The notes beneath the pieces were generated by a model. It was not told the DNA's origin. It ran no database searches and saw only the letters and a program-made list of their open reading frames with translations. The position numbers and the translations under genes are program-made. Shown here piece after piece: positions 8,324 through 16,400 of a DNA stretch of 25,760 nucleotides. Each line of letters begins with the position of its first letter. Positions within the stretch are counted from its first letter, which is position 1. This DNA comes from Pirellulales bacterium. GTDB taxonomy: Bacteria; Planctomycetota; Planctomycetia; Pirellulales; JAICIG01. Location of the stretch: NCBI GenBank assembly GCA_025924495.1, contig JAICIG010000046.1:1-25760 (forward strand), given 5' to 3'.

Positions 8324-9187
8324 ATGAATGACGGTTGGTTTCCCAGGCCGCACGCCGTGTTCATGGCGGTGTTTGGCGCACTAGGCGCGCTGCTGACGGC
8401 AACCCCGCGGGCGGCCGTCCTGGCGGCCGAATTTGAGGACCGGCCGGCAGGCGTGCTGTTCAGCGAGGGATTTGACGATGCACGCTTGCTGGATCGCGGC
8501 TGGTACGACGGCCACAAGTTCAACATTGCACGCGACGGGGCGCTCGCCGGCTCCGGCTGCATCGCCTTCCACTGGAACGAGGACAAGTCTCCCGACTTCT
8601 CAAGTTCACGGCGCCTCTTTGAACCATCCGAGACAATCTATCTCCGATGTTACATGAAGCTTTCCCGAGATTGGGGCTGGACAGAAAAGCCTTATCATCC
8701 GCATTGCATGCATTTCATGACCACCGAGAACGATAAGTGGCGGGGACCTGCCGCCAGTCGGCTGACGGTCTATATCGAGCCCTGGAACGGCAAGCTGCGA
8801 CTTGCGGCTCAGGACATTCAAAACGCGGATGCGCCGCACGGCTTGACTCAGGGCCCTCTTCGCGGCGGCTACAATGGAAACACGTACGACAGCCAGCAGG
8901 AGATCTTCACTGACGACCAATGGCACTGCGTTGAGGCCATGTTTCAACTCAATAGTTTGGATCTTAAAGGCGACAAGCCGAATGCCGATGGCGTGGTCCG
9001 TGCCTGGTTCGACGATAAGCTGGTTATCGACCGGACGAAGGTCATCTTGCGCTCGACCGATTTCCCGAGCATGAACTTCAACCAGTTCTTGCTGTCGCCC
9101 TATTTCGGTCCGGGCTTGTTGCCGCACGAACAGACGCTGTGGATCGACGAATTGGTTGTGTCAACGAAGCGCGTGGGCCAACTTTAG
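8324..9187 (+). CDS. Secreted concanavalin-fold protein, possibly a polysaccharide lyase or carbohydrate binder
   Basis: A 287-residue protein with a Sec-type leader: a short charged start, then hydrophobic AVFMAVFGALGALLTATPRA and a likely cleavage after VLAAE. The mature part opens with VLFSEGFDD and is rich in aromatic beta-strand segments (TIYLRCYMKL, RLTVYIEPWNGKLRLAAQD, WHCVEAMFQLN, VVRAWFDDKLVIDRT, LWIDELVVSTKR). This is the pattern of jelly-roll lectin or polysaccharide-lyase-like domains in planctomycetes. No catalytic set can be assigned with confidence, so binding rather than cleavage is equally possible. It appears monocistronic. The start is chosen from the strong Shine-Dalgarno site. 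Confidence 0.7.
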   Translation: MNDGWFPRPHAVFMAVFGALGALLTATPRAAVLAAEFEDRPAGVLFSEGFDDARLLDRGWYDGHKFNIARDGALAGSGCIAFHWNEDKSPDFSSSRRLFEPSETIYLRCYMKLSRDWGWTEKPYHPHCMHFMTTENDKWRGPAASRLTVYIEPWNGKLRLAAQDIQNADAPHGLTQGPLRGGYNGNTYDSQQEIFTDDQWHCVEAMFQLNSLDLKGDKPNADGVVRAWFDDKLVIDRTKVILRSTDFPSMNFNQFLLSPYFGPGLLPHEQTLWIDELVVSTKRVGQL

Positions 9188-9421
9188 AACGATGGCAACC
9201 GAGTTGACGTGTGGGATCGCTACACAGTCGTTCAAGGCGGCTGGCGGCAGGACTCCGACGCCGCAGGCAGCAGAGCGAGTTTAGACGCCAAGCCGAAAAG
9301 TAGTCCAGGCGGCAAGCGACGTATCCCGCCAGCCGCGGCCGGGCGCATCAACGCCTTAAGACGTCGGCTCCTTCGCATGGGAGATGAGGAGGGCGCTCGC
9401 GTGTTGCTCTTCGGCGACCCG

Positions 9422-10198
9422 CTAAATCAATTCAATCCCCGCACCGTTCGCCAGCCATTCCAAAGCGTGACGGCTCACGCGGTGCAACAAGAACTGATAA
9501 CCGTCCTCGACTTGGCTCAACGAAAAAACGAGTTCGTTTTCCGCGAAATATCGGCGGAGGCGGAGCGCGGCAGACTCGGACTCGACGCCGCTCAATAGAA
9601 TGCCGTGACTGATATCTTCTGCTTTAAGTCGGATACGCGAGGCGCCCAAGACGAAATCGCCCGGACGAGGCGGAACAGGAACCTCACGATGTGGCTTCTT
9701 GGCCGGCTCGGCGTGTCGCCTGTGGTTTCGCCAAAACTCATCTAAGGCTTCTCGAGTTTGCCGATTCAACTCCCGTGAAGCCTCGACAGCGGCGTGCGTC
9801 TGCTCGATTGCGTTTTGCGTCTTACTGACCCGCCCTTGAACGCGATGAAAAACGGCCTGAAGGTCGCAAAGCAAAAATGGCTTCGCCAAAAAGTCTTCAA
9901 AGCCCGCGTCTAACGCCAGTTGACGGTGATCGAGGTCCACATAACCGGATATGGCTACGAGCGGCGTTTCTGCAAACTGTGGTTGCTTCCGAAGCCGCTT
10001 TGCCAGTTCCAGCCCATCGAACTTCGGCATTGCAAGGTCAATCAGCATCACGTCGGGGCGACATGACGGAGCGTGTGCCAGAGCGGTCTCCGCAGAGTTA
10101 GCGGACAAGGCATTATGGCCAAGGGAACGAATCAAGTCGGAAGTGCTTTCCGTCGTGTCCCAATCATCATCGACGACGAGCACGCGCAGTGGCTTCAT
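9422..10198 (-). CDS. CheY-like response regulator with helical linker and novel C-terminal domain
   Basis: A 258-residue three-part protein. Residues 4-120 form a complete receiver: acidic pair D11/D12, phospho-acceptor D54 (MLIDLAMPKFDG), S84 and K106 (FLAKPF). Residues 121-165 form a charged helix with the motif SRELNRQ. Residues 187-258 form a separate alpha/beta domain ending GAGIELI, joined by a proline-rich linker. No DNA-binding or enzymatic output domain is recognisable. The helix is closely related to the neighbouring 79-residue protein (20 of 42 positions identical by eye). The last domain is related to the neighbouring 119-residue protein. GAGGGA lies six bases before the ATG. It is likely a phosphorylation-controlled adaptor; the partner kinase is not in the window. 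Confidence 0.85.
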   Translation of the reverse strand: MKPLRVLVVDDDWDTTESTSDLIRSLGHNALSANSAETALAHAPSCRPDVMLIDLAMPKFDGLELAKRLRKQPQFAETPLVAISGYVDLDHRQLALDAGFEDFLAKPFLLCDLQAVFHRVQGRVSKTQNAIEQTHAAVEASRELNRQTREALDEFWRNHRRHAEPAKKPHREVPVPPRPGDFVLGASRIRLKAEDISHGILLSGVESESAALRLRRYFAENELVFSLSQVEDGYQFLLHRVSRHALEWLANGAGIELI

Positions 10199-10292
10199 GC
10201 TGTTCCCTCTTTGTGAAGCTTCAGTCGATTAAGCCGAGCGGAGTTCGCTGCTCAACCCGCTCAATTTTTGAGCCCTTCGAGGGCGTGTCAAA

Positions 10293-10532
10293 TTAAAAAA
10301 AAGCATCAAGACTGAAGGCGGCTTGGAAGTCTTGGGCGGCTTGCTTTTGCCGCCACATGGTTCGCCAACACTGATCCAATCCATCCCGCATTTGTCGGTT
10401 CAACTCTCTCGAAATCGCGGCACTGGCTAGCGATCGTTCGATTAATTCGTTCGTCTTCGCAACTCGGTTTTTAGCCCGAACATGCAAAATCTCAAGGTCG
10501 GCCGCTAGCGATCCCAATTGGTTAAGCGGCAT
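10293..10532 (-). CDS. Small helical protein with the SRELNRQ motif
   Basis: A 79-residue protein that is almost entirely helical and charged. Residues 22-63 (NRVAKTNELIERS..., SRELNRQMRDGLDQCWR) align without gaps to residues 122-163 of the adjacent response regulator, so this is a stand-alone copy of that linker helix. The receiver and C-terminal domain are absent. The frame stays open for 31 more codons upstream, but those lie across a strong intrinsic terminator (10545-10586), so I start at ATG 10532. The gene ends 94 bases before the response regulator start and may be transcribed with it. A coiled-coil partner of the regulator is a reasonable guess; I recognise no known family. Confidence 0.6.
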   Translation of the reverse strand: MPLNQLGSLAADLEILHVRAKNRVAKTNELIERSLASAAISRELNRQMRDGLDQCWRTMWRQKQAAQDFQAAFSLDAFF

Positions 10533-10544
10533 AGGCCCGTCGCG

Positions 10545-10586
10545 AAAAATAAAAACTCCAGCGTCAGCCGTGACGTGACGCTGGAG
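10545..10586 (-). terminator. Intrinsic terminator or attenuator
   Basis: On the minus strand CTCCAGCGTCA and TGACGCTGGAG form a perfect 11-bp stem around a nine-base loop, followed directly by TTTTTATTTTT. It lies 80 bases after the stop of the 119-residue gene and only 12 bases before the ATG of the next gene. It can end the first transcript or act as a leader attenuator for the second. Confidence 0.85.
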
Positions 10587-10666
10587 CCGAGGTGTGACCA
10601 TCGGGTGCGTGGCCACGGACATCAATCTAGGCGCTGCTCAGGCCCGGTGCAATTTTTCACGGCTCG

Positions 10667-11026
10667 CTAGCCCCCTGAGGATTCGAGAGTGACACTGCTT
10701 GACGTCTTCAAGAATAAAATGGCAGTATTTCGGATTCGGCTCGGAATCTGCTTCTCGCCGCAAACGAACAAGCAATCCGAAAAGCCTGCGCAACTCGTCG
10801 TTCTTTGGATCAACTCGATATTTGCCCCTTCGATCAGCTTGGCGAATTCCTCAGCGCTCAACCCGGCCAGGAAGACCCGATAATCTCCGGCTGCGAAGGG
10901 GCTAATGACGGCGGCTAATTCTCTCTCCGCGAAAAGGTTGCGGAGGCTCTCAGCATCCGCTTGCGAAGCAACCTTCTTCAGCAGAACGCCTCTGCCCATA
11001 TACTCCGCGTGGACCCGAATAGCCAT
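10667..11026 (-). CDS. Stand-alone copy of the response-regulator C-terminal domain
   Basis: A 119-residue protein. Residues 1-73 (MAIRVHAEYMGRGVLLKKV ... LFAEREL ... GANIELI) align with residues 187-258 of the nearby response regulator. The shared motifs are IR..AE, G.LL..V, LR..FAE.EL, and GA.IELI at the end. The regulator stops at IELI, whereas this protein continues for 46 residues (TTSCAGFSDCLF ... SSGG) with no visible family. I start at ATG 11026 because AAAGGG lies six bases upstream; a second ATG at 11041 would put that site inside the gene. The protein is probably cytosolic. The domain is unnamed as far as I can tell, and a role in protein-protein contact with the regulator system is inference. 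Confidence 0.65.
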   Translation of the reverse strand: MAIRVHAEYMGRGVLLKKVASQADAESLRNLFAERELAAVISPFAAGDYRVFLAGLSAEEFAKLIEGANIELIQRTTSCAGFSDCLFVCGEKQIPSRIRNTAILFLKTSSSVTLESSGG

Positions 11027-11615
11027 AGCTAACCCTTTCATAGGGAAAGCCCAAGCTTATAAAGACTGGCAGGCGTGAAAAGAAAAGCTTGCAAAAAGAA
11101 AGAAAAAAGATGCCTTGGCCCAAGCGGGGGCCTGCGGTTAAATCGACTCGATATCGGCGCCGTGAAAGGCCTCATCAAACGCCTATCGACTCTAGCCGTG
11201 CGGCACAGCCCTCAGGCCGGTGATACCGTTGGAAGTGCTTCGATCTTGAATCGAATTGCCACTGTTTGCACCAACAAAAACCCGCGCGAGGCGGGGCAGG
11301 TGCCTCAACGCGGGTTGTCATCTTGCGGCAATCGCCGTCATCGTGGCCGGCGTCTGGCGCCGTTCAAGCAGGTGGCCGGAATTGGTGTAGCACATAGCAG
11401 TGTAGCGAACCAAAACAACGATTGCGAAACACGACGGACGTCGCTTCTAGCCGCTCGCTATGCCGCTGCGCCGAACTGCTCAAGCTGTCCGCATGGGCGG
11501 CCGATCTTATTTATGACGCCGCCCAAGCGCGACCCTGCATGGCTGACACGCCCGGCCATGCGGGGTTTTCTTGTTGCTGTCGCCGGCGCTCTGGTAAGCG
11601 GCGCTTGGAGCGAAT
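11027..11615. other. Mostly non-coding stretch with terminator-like hairpin
   Basis: No gene is supported. The stretch has an A/G-rich segment near 11080-11110, a strong hairpin (11274-11316) and a weaker one near 11547-11562 (CCCG-GCCATG-CGGG followed by GTTTTC, plus direction). The 205-codon plus-strand frame that spans it crosses the strong hairpin and has no family features. Confidence 0.5.
11274..11316 (-). terminator. Intrinsic terminator-like hairpin, minus direction
   Basis: AACCCGCG (11279-11286) pairs with CGCGGGTT (11309-11316), and inside it GAGGC (11288-11292) pairs with GCCTC (11302-11306). On the minus strand the stem is followed by TTTTTG. The nearest minus-strand gene upstream ends about 750 bases away, so the transcript it would stop is unclear. 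Confidence 0.65.
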
Positions 11616-11831
11616 ATGGAGGGCAAGCCACTCTGGCAGGCCACGCTCTTGCTGGCTGCAACTCGACACGAGCGGAAGCTATCGCGGCTTAACGAATCTC
11701 GCGGAACTTCGGCCCACCTTCTCACGGATGCCGAAATCAACCTGCTGTCCGACGGCCAATCAATCGAATTGGCGACCGTCAACATAAATGGGCATGAAAG
11801 AACGTATCGCGACGGCCCGGCGAGCGAATAA
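11616..11831 (+). CDS. Small hypothetical protein
   Basis: A 71-codon frame with ATG 11616 preceded by TTGGAG at good spacing. The product MEGKPLWQATLLLAATRHER... is soluble and mixed alpha/beta in appearance, with no signal peptide, membrane helix or motif I recognise. No neighbour on the same strand suggests a function. It is called because of the ribosome site and ordinary codon use; it could be spurious. Confidence 0.35.
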   Translation: MEGKPLWQATLLLAATRHERKLSRLNESRGTSAHLLTDAEINLLSDGQSIELATVNINGHERTYRDGPASE

Positions 11832-12066
11832 AGCCAAATCTTTTGTCGACATCGATGCGCACGATCTTCCTCAAAAGGACGAGCGGCGGACGCTCCTCAA
11901 GGCGCTCTAGCAGTTCGCGGAATGTTAGTGGGCGCTCCAGCATTCCAACATTATTTCCGCTTGGCTTTGATCAGGTCAACTGAAGCTATCGCTCGGGCTG
12001 CGACGGTCATATTTGGCCGACGCCCTATCTCATCCGAGACGCAAGGCTGGTGCATTCTTGACCGCG

Positions 12067-12450
12067 TCATGCGAGCGATTGCTTTCCGCTTCCGAATACC
12101 CTTGCGAGCACCTCGCGAAATGTCCGATATTCGATTGGTTTGGGCAAATGGAAATCGATTCCGCAAAGTGCCGAACGGTCAAAGTCCTCATCGTTTCGGT
12201 AGGCCGAAATCGCAATCAGCATCGGCTGATTGATTTGGCCCTTGCGGCGAATCTCTTTTGCCAGTTCCCATCCGTCCATGCCCGGCAAACCAAGATCGAG
12301 CAGCACCACGCTGTGGCGGGATTCCAGCACAAGCTGAAGCGCCTCCAGTCCAGTACGGCAGGTTTGGACGGCATGTCCCATAAGCCGAACCCAAACGCAA
12401 AACAGCGAGGCCACATCCGGGTGGTCTTCAACTACGAGGATGTTCGCCAT
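12067..12450 (-). CDS. Single-domain CheY-like response regulator
   Basis: A 127-residue stand-alone receiver with all phosphotransfer residues: acidic pair E8/D9, phospho-acceptor D52 in LLDLGLPGMDGWELA, S82 and K104 (LPKPIEY). There is no output domain, so it would act through protein contact or as a phosphate sink. GAAGGG lies eight bases before the ATG. It is read divergently from the BON/receiver pair at 12703, with 252 bases between them. No kinase gene is adjacent. The resemblance to the receiver of the 258-residue regulator (GLELAKRLR versus GWELAKEIR) suggests one local family. Confidence 0.88.
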   Translation of the reverse strand: MANILVVEDHPDVASLFCVWVRLMGHAVQTCRTGLEALQLVLESRHSVVLLDLGLPGMDGWELAKEIRRKGQINQPMLIAISAYRNDEDFDRSALCGIDFHLPKPIEYRTFREVLARVFGSGKQSLA

Positions 12451-12644
12451 GGTTGCAACCCTTCGAAAACGGCCGACGCCAAGTCAAGCATCTAGCGTGC
12501 CGATGGAGCCTCTTACTTGTCGCCTGCAAAGATCAGCCACGCCATTCGCTAGCTTGGTCGTCGGTCGACCAGCGCGAAAGGGCAAAGGTCGTGAGCATTT
12601 TCGGGCAGCAACGTGCGGCTGGCTTGCTCGCGTAGAACGACAAA

Positions 12645-12659
12645 GGCGCACGCCTTGCA
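12645..12659 (+). promoter_or_regulatory. Sigma-54-like promoter
   Basis: GGCGCACGCCTTGCA has GG and GC exactly ten bases apart and matches the -24/-12 consensus (TGG CAC N5 TTGCA) except for the first T and one A. Transcription would begin about 12 bases after the GC, roughly 30 bases before ATG 12703. No activator site was identified. Confidence 0.5.
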
Positions 12660-12688
12660 GTTTGTAGAAGCCGACCAGCCAGCCATAC

Positions 12689-12696
12689 AAGGAGGT
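12689..12696 (+). promoter_or_regulatory. Strong Shine-Dalgarno site
   Basis: AAGGAGGT stands six bases before ATG 12703 and rules out the upstream starts of the longer frame. The sequence from GGAGGT to the ATG nearly repeats the leader at 8311. Confidence 0.8.
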
Positions 12697-12702
12697 CCTC
12701 TC

Positions 12703-12930
12703 ATGACCCCAGAAGCCGTCATGCGGGCAAAAGAATGCTTGCGACGAGTGCCCTACCCAGGATTGAAACGGGTAAAACTCAACTTCGATGGCTCGGCCCT
12801 CGTCCTCAGCGGTAAGGTGCAAACCTTCCACTTAAAGCAACTCGCGCAGGAGGCAGTCAGAATGTCTGAGTTAATGGTGGTTAATAAAATCGAGGTGTCA
12901 GGTTCTGGCGCCAACCGCCGGACAGGTTAG
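12703..12930 (+). CDS. Small BON-like domain protein
   Basis: A 75-residue protein whose core, about residues 21-66, follows the BON pattern: strand VKLNF, DGSALVLSGKVQTFHLKQLA with the central VxLSGxV turn, helix AQEAVRM and closing strand VVNKIEVSG. BON domains usually bind membranes or other proteins and are common in planctomycete small proteins. There is no signal peptide, so this copy is probably cytosolic or peripheral. The stop is four bases before the next ATG, so the two genes form an operon headed by a sigma-54-like promoter. The start is set by AAGGAGGT. Confidence 0.7.
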   Translation: MTPEAVMRAKECLRRVPYPGLKRVKLNFDGSALVLSGKVQTFHLKQLAQEAVRMSELMVVNKIEVSGSGANRRTG

Positions 12931-12934
12931 TCCC

Positions 12935-13342
12935 ATGCGAGTTCTCATCGTTGCAGATCAAGGCGGTACATCAGAGCAGGTGCGCAAGCTCGGCCATTAC
13001 GCTTTGACCACATCAAGCATTGATTCGGCGATACGGACGTCGTTCGATTGGCAACCGGCTTTCATCCTTGTCGATCTAATGCAAATCGACGGGATTGAAT
13101 TGGCCCGGCAGCTTCGGGTGAATGCGCACCGAGCGCTATTAATAGGTATCACCGAGTACATGGATGCAAGCAAACACCAGACGGCCATCGACGCCGGATA
13201 TGATGAGTTCCTCGCGAAGCCCTTTAAGCCCAACGAATTGGCCAATCTACTCACGCGCGTTGAGGCGAGGCTTACCGAGTCGGTGATCTCCGAGCGGCGG
13301 CGCGTCACCTCTCAACTAACGCGCGAAATGGCTGAGAGCTGA
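12935..13342 (+). CDS. Shortened, degenerate CheY-like receiver
   Basis: A 135-residue protein with a receiver fold over residues 1-108 and a charged helical tail (VISERRRVTSQLTREMAES). It keeps D47 (ILVDLMQIDG), T73 and K95 (FLAKPFKPNEL). The acidic pair is reduced to A7-D8-Q9, and helix 1 is about four residues short. The loop after D47 lacks two residues, including the usual proline. Phosphorylation may therefore be weak or lost and the fold used as a fixed adaptor. It follows the BON-like gene by four bases. The tail resembles in kind, though not clearly in sequence, the helix after the receiver of the 258-residue regulator. Confidence 0.8.
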   Translation: MRVLIVADQGGTSEQVRKLGHYALTTSSIDSAIRTSFDWQPAFILVDLMQIDGIELARQLRVNAHRALLIGITEYMDASKHQTAIDAGYDEFLAKPFKPNELANLLTRVEARLTESVISERRRVTSQLTREMAES

Positions 13343-13435
13343 CGCTTCATTGGTGTGGCGCGACGCATGTGCTCCTGCTGGTCCCGCGAACTTGCTCACC
13401 CGGAGGAGCACCCTCAGTGTAGCCACCCTCAAACA

Positions 13436-13466
13436 GGCGAGGGGACGCCTCCTGCATCCCCTCGCC
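13436..13466. terminator. Convergent-gene hairpin, possible bidirectional terminator
   Basis: GGCGAGGGG (13436-13444) and CCCCTCGCC (13458-13466) pair perfectly over 9 bp with a 13-base loop, between two converging genes. T-runs on either side are poor. A second small dyad, CCAACGTGCGTTGG (13481-13494), lies directly after the surface-protein stop. Confidence 0.5.
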
Positions 13467-13495
13467 TCCCCGGTCAAACACCAACGTGCGTTGGA

Positions 13496-16400
13496 CTAGA
13501 TCGTGACCGCCAGCTCGCCTTTCGTCTTGCCCGTCAGCAAGTCGCCGGCGCTCTTGTAGTAGAGGTCCGACCCCTCGCCTCCAACGAGCACGTCGATGTT
13601 GTGGTCGTCGAGCACGTGACGCGAGACCACTGCGTCGACTGCGGCCGCGCGAGCGGCGTAGGGCAGGTCCGGAGCGTTCCAGGCGTTCATCAAGTTGCAA
13701 ATCGCCTTGCTGTAGGCGCCCACCGCCGGGTTTTGGAAGTCGACGGCCCCGGCGATCAAAAGCGCGCGGCCGTTCTTGCCGACGAGCAGGTCGGCGCCAT
13801 CGCCTCCCAAGAGCACGCTGTGGCCTTCGCCGGCAAAGAGCGCGTCGTTGCCCGCCCCGCCATCGAGCAGCGTAGGACCATCGCCGCCCAAGAGCGTGTC
13901 ATTACCCATGCCGCCGAAAAGGAAGTCGGCGCACTTGATGTCCTCGTCGATTTGCAGGTAGTCGTTGCCTGCCAGCCCATAGACGGCGATCGACGAAAAT
14001 GTGCTCTTGGCGAACACGCCGTGGGAGACGCCGTTGATCATCACGCGGACATCGCCGTAGTCCCCGGAGTGAACGACGCGAATCACGTCGTTGCCCGCCG
14101 TACCTACGACGACCAGCGTGTTTGCGTCGCGGGGCCCCTGGCCGATGTAGACCGGGCCCGACGGGGCCGAGGACGGCGCCGTAATGGTCGCGGTGCTGGT
14201 CGCCTGCGCGTCGGGCGCCGACTCGTGGTGCACCGTGACGGTGATCGCATAGGTTGCCGCCGTGGCGTAGGTGTGGTCGCCGAGGACCTTGAAAGTCGAC
14301 GTCGCGGAATCGAAAACGATCACACCGGCCGAGACGCTGCCGTCGCCCCAATTGATGGCGGCCGTGTAGTGGACTCCGCTCGGATCGGCCGCATTCGGCT
14401 CGGCGCCGCCCGGATCAACGAACGTGGCCACGACAGCGCCGGTCAGCGGCGCGGCCTGCACGGCGGTCAGTGACTTTCCGCCTGTGACGATCACGGCTGG
14501 ATCGGCGACGTTGGCCGTGGTTGAAGCGGAAGCCGTGGCGCCGTTGGCGTCGACGACTTGCACCGCGAGCGTCAGACCGGCGCCTTCTTCGGCGTAGGCG
14601 TGGGCGCCGACGACGCTGAACGAGCCGTCGGCATTGGCGACGATGCCGCCGTTGGCGGCGGTGACCGTCTCGCTCATTCCATCGCCCCAGCTCACCGTCG
14701 CGCTCAGCGCGCTGAGGTTGGCGTTGAGGTCGGAGAATGTGGCGAGCGTTTGCGAGCCGGTCGTCGCGTCTTCGATCGCCGACAGCGGCGACATCGGATC
14801 GACACTGAGCGCCGGGGCAATCACGTGGATCACGGCTTGATCGATGCTGCTCAACCCATTGGCGTCGGTCACTTTCAAGGAGACCGAGGCGTTCGCGCCC
14901 GGAGTGAGGCCGGCGGCCACATAGATCGGGTTGGCGCCGACTTCGTTGCCGTTGGTCGCAGCGGCGCCGGTCTCTCCAAAAACGCCATTACCGTTGAGAT
15001 CCCACTGATAGACGAGCGTGCTGGGGTTCTGGCTGGGATCGACAGATGCCGAACCGTTGAGCTGCACGGTCTTGCCGGCCTCCACGGTATAGGGACCGCC
15101 GGCATTGGCTTGCGGCGCCTTGCTCGTCACCGGCATGCCGCCGCCGCCAGAGCCGTTGCCCGACAGGGACGTAATGAATACGCCACTATCGAGCACCTGG
15201 TCGCGCGTGTCGGCGATCACGAATTTCAGCGTGTGCACGCCAATCGTCGAATCGAGCGCCGCCGTGGTGGTCAAGGCGGGCGTCAGACCGTCGTATTGAA
15301 TGTCGTAGCCCACCACTGTCTTGCCGGCAGTGTTGGGGTTCGTGAAATCTGCCGCGTTGTTCAGCTGAAAGAAATTGTTATTCACCGAAATCGCGTGGCC
15401 GGCCGGGTCGAAGGTGATCTGTTTGCCATCGAGGTAGGCGACGAAAATGTCGTTGTACTGTCCGACCCATTCGGGAAATTCTTCGGAGCCGAACACGAAT
15501 TGAAATTGAATCGTCGAAACGCCCGGGTTTGCAGTGAACTGGAGCGAAAGGCTGTTGGCGTCGTAGGTGATGTCCGGGGCGACAATGGCGTCCAGAGCCG
15601 GATCGCCCATCGGATTGGTCGTCGTGCCATATGCGGTTGTTGCCGAGGGCGTGTTGTTCGGCCCCAATGCGTTGATGGCCGAACCCGAGGTCAGCAAAAT
15701 GCCGTTGGCCAGCGTGAGCGACGAGTTCTGATCGTGGAAGCTGAATCCGGTGTAGGTTCCCGCCTGGCCGTTCTGCCCGACGAAGCTGGAGCTGACCAGA
15801 TTCAACCCGGAGTTCGGCGCGAGCAGTGCGTCGGTCAACGTCGTCAGCGATGTCGTCGGATCGTAGGGCGTGACGCTCAGAGGGCTAGGGTTGGCGATGA
15901 TCGTGCCGACCGCCGCAACGGCCGAGGCGCCGTCCACGTCCTGAATTGTGACCGTGAGGTTATAGGACGTGGCCGCAGCATAGGTGTGATTGCCGAGCAC
16001 GTTCCACTGCCCCGGCAGCCCCGCCGGGGCAACGATGCCGCCGTTGGCGGCCGAAACGGTATCTGTGCTGCCGTCGCCCCAAGAAATCGTGGCCGTAAAA
16101 TCAGAGGCCGGCGCATTGGGGTTGGCGTCGGCGAAGGTGGCGAGGACGATCGGGCTGGCGCCCAGCGGAGTATTCGGAAGCCCGTTGATCATGTTTGAGT
16201 AATTCGCCGTGAGTGCGGCGTCGGCGACCGTGATCGGCGCGCTTTGCGAGGCGCTGGCGCCAGTTGCGTCAGTGATGGTGAGCGTCAGCGTGTCGTTACC
16301 CTGCTCGGCGTAGGTATATGTCGCGGCGACTCCAAACGTGCCGTTGCCATTATCGACGATGCCGCCGTTGGCCGCGGTGAGAACCGAGGTCGAACCGTCG

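Noticed and set aside
9209..9598. 129-codon plus-strand frame
   Set aside because: Its second half is antisense to the response regulator; the first half is arginine-rich with no motif.
10272..10284. Hairpin GCCCTTCGAGGGC after the small helical gene
   Set aside because: Only five base pairs and no T-run after it in the minus direction; not strong enough to call a terminator.
11075..11692. 205-codon plus-strand frame
   Set aside because: Crosses a strong hairpin, has no ribosome site of note and no family features.
11795..11911. Short plus-strand frame MKERIATARRANKAKSF
   Set aside because: Overlaps the small 71-codon frame, no ribosome site, only 38 codons; cannot be supported.
13355..14473. 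372-codon plus-strand frame
   Set aside because: Also antisense to the surface protein and rich in arginine and valine without motifs; it starts inside the terminator region.
14558..16198. 546-codon plus-strand frame opposite the surface protein
   Set aside because: Arginine- and glycine-rich shadow of a GC-rich repetitive gene; no domains. The minus-strand frame has clear PKD, anchor and calcium-binding motifs.
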